From: Ichthyophonus hoferi
Lineage: Eukaryota > Opisthokonta > Ichthyosporea > Ichthyophonida > Ichthyophonidae
DNA: 13,011 nt
Direction: 5' to 3'
Assembly: GCA_002751075.1 (NCBI GenBank)
Contig: NAOQ01000027.1
Span: 297,869-310,879 of the forward strand
Shown here: positions 10,401-13,011 of the stretch, piece after piece
How the letters are laid out: the number at the start of each line of letters is the position of its first letter
Numbering within the stretch: the first letter of the stretch is position 1
Notes under the pieces: generated by a model
Seen by the model: the letters and a program-made list of their open reading frames with translations, nothing else
The model's database searches: none
Told to the model about the DNA's origin: nothing
Made by a program: the position numbers and the translations under genes

Positions 10401-12714
10401 TATGAGTGTAATATACTATAATACATAATACACTACACAGTACCCTATTATACCCTACTACAAGCCACTACGACCAATAGCAGACCAATCACCTACGTAT
10501 TCTTTCCTGTGGTAGTCTTTGTTCCGGTGTTGCTTCCATTTTTCTCTCTACTTTGTACTTGAAAGGTCACTGCGTAGCAATTAGAGGTACACTACAATTA
10601 AAATAATAGTACAAATGTACTAAAATAGCATTAAAATCCATGAAACTAGTATTAAAACAGTACTTAAATAAGATTAAAAAGAATTAAAAGCGTACTAAAA
10701 TAGGACTGAAAAGGATTAAAATAATATTAAAATAGGATTAAAATAGGAATAGAATGATATGAAAGCAAATATAAACCAATAAAAGGATATGAAAAAAACA
10801 CAGCAAGATAAAAAGAATGATTATTCAAAGAGAGAGAAACAGCAGAAGATTTAATTGGCTACCCACCCAGGATTATCCTTAGTTTATTGGTCATCTGCTC
10901 ATCCGACCAATCATAACCTTCCACAATCTATGACATCATGATCGCGTCATTACAACGTCACTATAACGTCACCTATGTGCCCTATACCATTCCTTTATCT
11001 CTATACTAGTAAGTCTATCTAACCAATGTAATTGACATATCATAAATATACATGAAATTCTACGAAACATCTTATTTTCTTCATAATATACCCTTATTAC
11101 AATAACCAGTCTAGTTATGCTTTTTGATTGGCTCTTTATCTCTCTCCACGTTCCTATAGGCTTTCACATTATATTAACCTAATATAGAAATATACTTAAA
11201 CAGGGGTAGATATGAAAACTGCCAATCGACAACGCTCGATCCTTTTTTCGTATGGTTATTACCTGACGTATATATATATACATATACATACACATCTAAG
11301 TATAGACATTTAACGATCACACCCACCTCCTCCAATCCTATTTGAGGATCTTCCGCAATGGCAGTACCAATATTCCTCTGATAGGCCCAGCCATACTTAT
11401 ATAAACCAATCACAAGCGCGCGCTGGGAAAGATCGTTCCACCAATCACGATCTTCGCCATCATCGGGCAATTCTAATTGGTTTACTGTAGTACCAGCCGC
11501 GATCTGAGTGATAATATTTGAGATTACGTAATATGATTGGGTTTAATCTTTGCACATGTGGCTTTTTGTACTGCAATGATACTGGGCCTATAGAATAGTA
11601 TGTAATGTTACAATAATATCACATCATATAATGCACTAAACTATAATAACATATAATACAATATAAGAGCGTACAACATATAACCATTATACGGTATATA
11701 TAAAGGGTATGATCGTGAACCAATAAGAAATCAGTTACCTGTGTGGCCAGTTCAGAACCAATCACAGTGTGGTTGAGATAATCCAATAGGACCAAGCGAC
11801 CAATAAAATGACGGCATTTAGAGGGTGGCCTGTTGACATATTCCTCTGTATGTATGGAGAAAGTGGGACCCAATAAGATGAAAGAGTAAAAATAGAACAA
11901 ACCTGATTTGTTGTAATAGAATATATTAAACTGTATTGCATTATATTGTATGATTTGTATTGTATTGTATTGTATTGTATTGTATGGTATTGTATGGTAT
12001 GGTATTGTATTATATTATATGATATTATATTATAGAATTACACAAAGGGAGGTGGATTATGGCCCAGTGTAATTTCCTATCCTATATATAGCCATACAGG
12101 CATGCTCAGTTTCATGCCAGTCAACTCCATACATCCAATCATATCCCTTGTAACCCACCAATGAGTAGGAAGGGAGCAAGAACAGCTGCCTCAGCAATAA
12201 TTGGACGATATGCCATCTCCATGTCGAAATTAGTGTCAGCAGTCAATCCAAGGGCGTCATTAACAAAATGGAGAGAAGGTGATAGGCGATGGTCTGGACG
12301 AATCATATTTGTGCATAGGATACCTTTGGCGACCAATTGAATATCCTCATCAGTCACATCAGGAAGGTGATTGGCTATATCAAAAGAGTAGTGTTAAAGG
12401 GTTGGCTACTCATTGCTATAAAATATAAAGCCATATCAGTCATTCGCAGTTTAATTGCATAGTCCAATATGGTTGGCTTGTGTTTAATTATGTTCTAGTA
12501 CTAATATATCATTAAGCCACCAATATGAAAGCAGGAGGAGTGGTTGAGTTCAGTGTAAGTCTGTATGATAATTGGTTAACATATATAAACTACAAATAAA
12601 AGCATTTAACCTCATTTATGCTTTAATATAATATACATATAAATGTATATTATACACCACGTAATAGAATTAGAGATATACATACACAGTAAAAAAAACA
12701 GTTGCAAGCAAAAG

Positions 12715-12749
<35 letters not shown>

Positions 12750-12871
12750 TATATGAAAACAAACTTACACATTCTCTCTCTTATATCTTTCCATCTACCC
12801 CATCCAAAATTAGTGAGGGCCTTCTCAAAGGACATTGCTGCATACACGGTGTTCATATTCAACCGTGATAC
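4743..12871 (-). CDS. Class III CHD-type (CHD6/7/8/9, Kismet-like) chromatin remodeller, C-terminal part, 17 exons, 5' partial
   Basis: The family slides nucleosomes with a SNF2 helicase; this window holds only the part after the helicase, acting in the nucleus. Exons: 12871-12769, 12374-12159, 11845-11739, 11503-11327, 10927-10867, 10557-10497, 10241-10104, 9852-9786, 9282-9160, 9002-8862, 8720-8651, 8279-8240, 7711-7501, 6674-6552, 5873-5777, 5662-5265, 4841-4743. All junctions are GT-AG and phases match, giving 743 residues. Landmarks: GWGRW (residues 23-27), first DWW (162-164) with KYG and DPQIGLEE, TRKEKALFNRAL (about 242-253, like human TRREEADFYRVV), second PWW (367-369) with KYG and DPEFGLEE, WPTDK (476-480), acidic stretch (about 528-543), Ser/Lys-rich tail, PIP-like QATLSTFL (728-735). 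Order and spacing follow human CHD7 as I recall it. No BRK domain was seen. Assignment to one of CHD6-9 is not possible. Exon boundaries are by eye, without transcript data. Confidence 0.85.
5043..5064. promoter_or_regulatory. Palindromic CRE (TGACGTCA) and a nearby half site in intron 16
   Basis: TGACGTCA at 5043-5050 and ACGTCA at 5059-5064. The full palindrome is the consensus site of CREB/ATF bZIP factors. It lies in the last intron, so a role as an enhancer or internal promoter is conjecture. Confidence 0.35.
5265..5662 (-). CDS. CHD-like exon 16: Ser/Lys-rich disordered tail
   Basis: 398 nt, phase 1 in, phase 0 out; acceptor CATAG, donor GTGGGT. The encoded region is rich in Ser, Lys, Pro and Gln, with basic clusters KPKRLK and QLKRRSSR (possible nuclear localisation signals) and SP/TP sites such as TPPSPKRMKE. 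No folded domain is recognisable. The corresponding tail of vertebrate CHD6-9 carries BRK domains, which I do not see here. Confidence 0.8.
5777..5873 (-). CDS. CHD-like exon 15: linker with KIMMDIFNRKP
   Basis: 97 nt, phase 0 in, phase 1 out; acceptor TGTAG, donor GTGAGA. The following hydrophobic stretch that an open frame would include (5776-5663) is treated as intron 15, because the frame-matching acceptor at 5663 and the donor here agree and the tail continues as hydrophilic sequence. Confidence 0.7.
6552..6674 (-). CDS. CHD-like exon 14: basic then acidic stretch
   Basis: 41 codons, phase 0 on both sides; acceptor ACTAG, donor GTGGGT. SARKSLKRP is followed by a run of Glu/Asp (EKEEGEEDKDDEDD). 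A charge-block tail like this is common in chromatin proteins; no domain is seen. Confidence 0.72.
6687..6812 (+). repeat. Compound (TATG)n/(TA)n microsatellite
   Basis: Alternating blocks of ATGT and AT repeats right after the exon 14 acceptor region in intron 13. A smaller TATG run lies at 10366-10404 in intron 5's neighbour (intron 6). Confidence 0.9.
7374..7461 (+). repeat. Polypyrimidine to polypurine switch with (GA)n tail
   Basis: TTTCTTTCTTTC is followed, after CGG, by about 70 purines: an A-run, GAAAAA units, then GA repeats. The pyrimidine arm can pair with the GAAA part, so a hairpin is possible; the long purine tract could form triplex DNA. Located in intron 13. Confidence 0.85.
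7501..7711 (-). CDS. CHD-like exon 13: acidic linker and WP helical block
   Basis: 211 nt, phase 2 in, phase 0 out; acceptor TCTACAG, donor GTATTA. A Glu/Lys-rich half is followed by WPTDKQLAARVHLVIEWYKN, which aligns with WPKDRVMINRLDNICEAVL of CHD7. Two plus-strand open frames over this exon are shadows. Confidence 0.85.
7755..7861 (+). repeat. (TAATA)n pentamer array
   Basis: A near-perfect run of ATAAT units from about 7795 to 7839, flanked by diverged copies (ATAAC, ATAGT, ATGTA). It lies in intron 12 of the CHD-like gene. Minus-strand open frames over it are low-complexity shadows. Confidence 0.9.
8240..8279 (-). CDS. CHD-like exon 12: 40-nt exon, Ser/Thr/Lys linker
   Basis: Phase 1 in, phase 2 out, 12 whole codons (SKTATPSAKDRE); acceptor GTGCAG, donor GTATGA. 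It is supported mainly by phase agreement on both sides and a good acceptor, so it is one of the less certain exons. Confidence 0.6.
8572..8641 (+). repeat. (ACACA / ATAAC)n pentamer array
   Basis: Runs of TATAG, CACAA and CATAA units in succession, each 5 bases, in intron 11. Confidence 0.85.
8651..8720 (-). CDS. CHD-like exon 11: GLEE end of module and Lys/Glu linker
   Basis: 70 nt, phase 0 in, phase 1 out; acceptor ACCTAG, donor GTAGGT. FGLEEIYETQKAKMTS completes DPEFGLEE, the counterpart of DPQIGLEE in exon 4. Confidence 0.82.
8728..8770 (+). repeat. Purine tract (GAGAGGG units)
   Basis: GAGAGGGA repeats followed by AAGAAAAAGAAA just upstream, in the transcript sense, of exon 11. On the transcript this is a pyrimidine tract next to the ACCTAG acceptor and may strengthen it. 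Confidence 0.7.
8862..9002 (-). CDS. CHD-like exon 10: second WW...KYG module
   Basis: 47 codons, phase 0 on both sides; acceptor ACCTAG, donor GTACGT. LPPWWKVGIHDKMLLRIIAK then YGFASPDTWYKDPE aligns with CHD7 [20 protein letters not shown] and HGVSRTDYHILNDPE. Very strong family evidence. Confidence 0.92.
9160..9282 (-). CDS. CHD-like exon 9: basic helix (KTLKLKERINIMHSIR)
   Basis: 41 codons, phase 0 on both sides; acceptor GGATAG, donor GTGAGT. KTLKLKERINIMHSIRTLL aligns with SRTLYRIELLRKIREQVL of CHD7. The N-terminal half is a Lys/Ser linker. Confidence 0.85.
9786..9852 (-). CDS. CHD-like exon 8: end of the second SANT-like block
   Basis: 67 nt, phase 2 in, phase 0 out; acceptor TTTTATAG, donor GTAGGG. 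EYLSECFENLSV aligns with EKYFSCFVAM of CHD7, followed by a charged linker SEETPKKGDE. Confidence 0.82.
9873..9888 (-). repeat. Two TGACG-type units 11 bp apart upstream of exon 8
   Basis: TGACGTAGTAA followed by TGACA, starts 11 bases apart, 20-35 bases before the exon 8 acceptor. The first unit differs at one base from the second unit of the repeat before exon 5. Confidence 0.55.
10104..10241 (-). CDS. CHD-like exon 7: second SANT-like block
   Basis: 138 nt, phase 2 in and out; acceptor GATAG, donor GTAGGC. TRKEKALFNRALCVLPPP then GYDWSPFRTISG aligns with CHD7 TRREEADFYRVVSTFG and QFDWNQFRAFA. It contains a 15-base word identical to one in exon 5. Confidence 0.88.
10366..10404 (+). repeat. 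(TATG)n microsatellite in intron 6
   Basis: About eight TATG units with single changes. Confidence 0.85.
10497..10557 (-). CDS. CHD-like exon 6: basic Ser/Thr/Lys linker
   Basis: 61 nt, phase 1 in, phase 2 out; acceptor CAAG, donor GTAGGT. It encodes QSREKNGSNTGTK and following Thr/Lys residues. The AAG acceptor is weaker than the others; it is chosen because it alone keeps frame into exon 7, where TRKEKALFNRAL matches the family. Another AAG acceptor 7 bases downstream would shift frame. Confidence 0.65.
10596..10790 (+). repeat. Degenerate tandem array of about 10-11 bp (AAAATAGGATT-like)
   Basis: About a dozen imperfect units such as AAAATAGCATT, AAAATAATATT, AAAATAGGATT and AAAAGGATT follow one another in intron 5. 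Unit length drifts between 10 and 12 bases. It looks like an old minisatellite. Confidence 0.6.
10867..10927 (-). CDS. CHD-like exon 5: short exon before the basic linker
   Basis: 61 nt, phase 0 in, phase 1 out; acceptor CATAG, donor GTGGGT. It encodes GYDWSDE and MTNKLRIIL, the latter like LTTRLRRLI of CHD7. The acceptor lies at the end of an 11-bp tandem repeat. Confidence 0.75.
10931..10974 (-). repeat. Four-unit 11-bp tandem repeat (TGACGT type) ending at the exon 5 acceptor
   Basis: Minus-strand units begin at 10971, 10960, 10949 and 10938, exactly 11 bases apart: TGACGTTATAG, TGACGTTGTAA, TGACGCGATCA, TGATGTCATAG. The last unit's TAG is the 3' splice site used by exon 5. TGACGT is also a CRE/ATF half site. 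Confidence 0.75.
11327..11503 (-). CDS. CHD-like exon 4: first DWW...KYG...DPQIGLEE module
   Basis: 59 codons, phase 0 on both sides; acceptor CTCAG, donor GTGGGT. DWWNDLSQRALVIGLYKYG followed by EDPQIGLEE aligns with CHD7 DWWDKEADKSLLIGVFKHG and ADPALCFLE. This is the strongest single family match in the window. Two TGATTGGT words lie in this exon, one encoding the DWW core itself. Confidence 0.92.
11739..11845 (-). CDS. CHD-like exon 3: leucine-rich helical block
   Basis: 107 nt, phase 1 in and phase 0 out; acceptor ACAG, donor GTAACT. IGRLVLLDYLNHTVIGSE aligns with the VLLRVRMLYYLRQEVIGDQ block of CHD7. The TVIGSE codons contain a TGATTGGT word. Confidence 0.85.
11935..12033 (+). repeat. 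(TGTAT)n pentamer array
   Basis: TATTG/TGTAT units, about 10 near-perfect copies around 11955-12008 with TGGTAT variants, then TTATA-type copies. Located in intron 2. Confidence 0.9.
12159..12374 (-). CDS. CHD-like exon 2: TDEDIQLVAKGIL helix and following linker
   Basis: 216 nt; takes T from exon 1 to make a serine codon and gives one base to exon 3. VTDEDIQLVAKGIL aligns with LTEQDVETICRTIL of CHD7, the helix after GWGRW. The donor is GTGGGT; the frame would reach a stop within a few codons if the exon continued. The 3' half (Ala/Leu-rich) is not clearly conserved. Confidence 0.8.
12716..12755 (+). repeat. (TA)n microsatellite
   Basis: Nearly uninterrupted TA run in intron 1, close to the exon 1 donor. 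Confidence 0.9.
12769..12871 (-). CDS. CHD-like exon 1 of window: SANT-like GWGRW block
   Basis: 34 codons plus one base, phase 0 in, phase 1 out. The acceptor is CCTAG and the donor is GTAAGT, the best donor of the gene. FEKALTNFGWGRWKDI corresponds to the FRVEKNLLVYGWGRWTDI block that follows the helicase in human CHD7. An in-frame TAG immediately before the exon fixes the acceptor. Upstream exons lie beyond the right edge, past a repeat-filled intron. Confidence 0.85.
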
Positions 12872-12877
12872 CTAGGT

Positions 12878-13011
12878 TAGTAGTACAGTAGTATAGTAGG
12901 TTAGTAGTATAATAGTATAATAGTATAGTAATATATTAGTATAATAGTATAGTAGTATAGTAGTATAGTAGTATAATAGTATAGTAGTATAATAGTATAG
13001 TAGTATAATAG
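12878..13011 (+). repeat. (TAGTATAG/TAATAG) array running off the right edge
   Basis: Repeated TAGTA, TATAG and TATAATAG units with an 8-base and 5-base beat, continuing to the window end. It lies in the intron upstream of exon 1 of this window. Confidence 0.85.

Noticed and set aside
10596-10790. CRISPR-like array
   Set aside because: Units are about 11 bp, contiguous and degenerate, without spacers, and the DNA is eukaryotic.
1-13011. tRNA or rRNA genes
   Set aside because: No A/B box pairs with cloverleaf potential or rRNA-like conserved blocks were noticed on either strand.

Overview
The window is eukaryotic, almost certainly from an animal: AT-rich DNA (GC roughly one third), many short GT-AG introns (114 to 826 bases in the main gene), abundant simple repeats, and one confident gene of a family typical of metazoans and their close relatives. 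Short introns and a divergent chromatin-remodeller sequence suggest an early-branching or otherwise compact-genome marine invertebrate such as a sponge. That placement is inference.

Right two thirds (about 4.5-13.0 kb, minus strand): the 3' end of one gene, reconstructed as 17 coding exons that join in a single frame without a break (2,232 nt, 743 residues plus stop; the 5' end lies beyond the right edge). The protein matches the region C-terminal to the helicase of class III CHD remodellers (CHD6/7/8/9, fly Kismet): a SANT-like GWGRW block, a leucine-rich helical block, a first DWW...KYG...DP module, a basic linker, a second SANT-like block, a second WW...KYG...DP module and a WP-starting helical block. 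A charged, serine-rich tail follows and ends in a PCNA-binding (PIP) box-like motif. I see no BRK domain in the tail.

Left third (1-4.5 kb): only weakly supported coding pieces. There are plus-strand exons of a possible small membrane protein at the left edge, a minus-strand open exon without an internal ATG at 2679-3010, a plus-strand Ser-rich pair of coding-like blocks at 3572-4048, and a few shorter candidates. None could be assigned to a family.

The most striking non-coding signal is a short word, ACCAATCA/TGATTGGT, found 16 times by eye in 5.2-11.8 kb, in both introns and exons of the CHD-like gene, and not seen in the first 5 kb. The shorter CCAAT/ATTGG word is about five-fold over base-composition expectation in the gene and about at expectation outside it. 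Other signals are 11-bp TGACGT-type tandem units next to two 3' splice sites, a degenerate array built on AAAATAGGATT-like units, several pentamer arrays, and an unusual preference for G at donor position +4.
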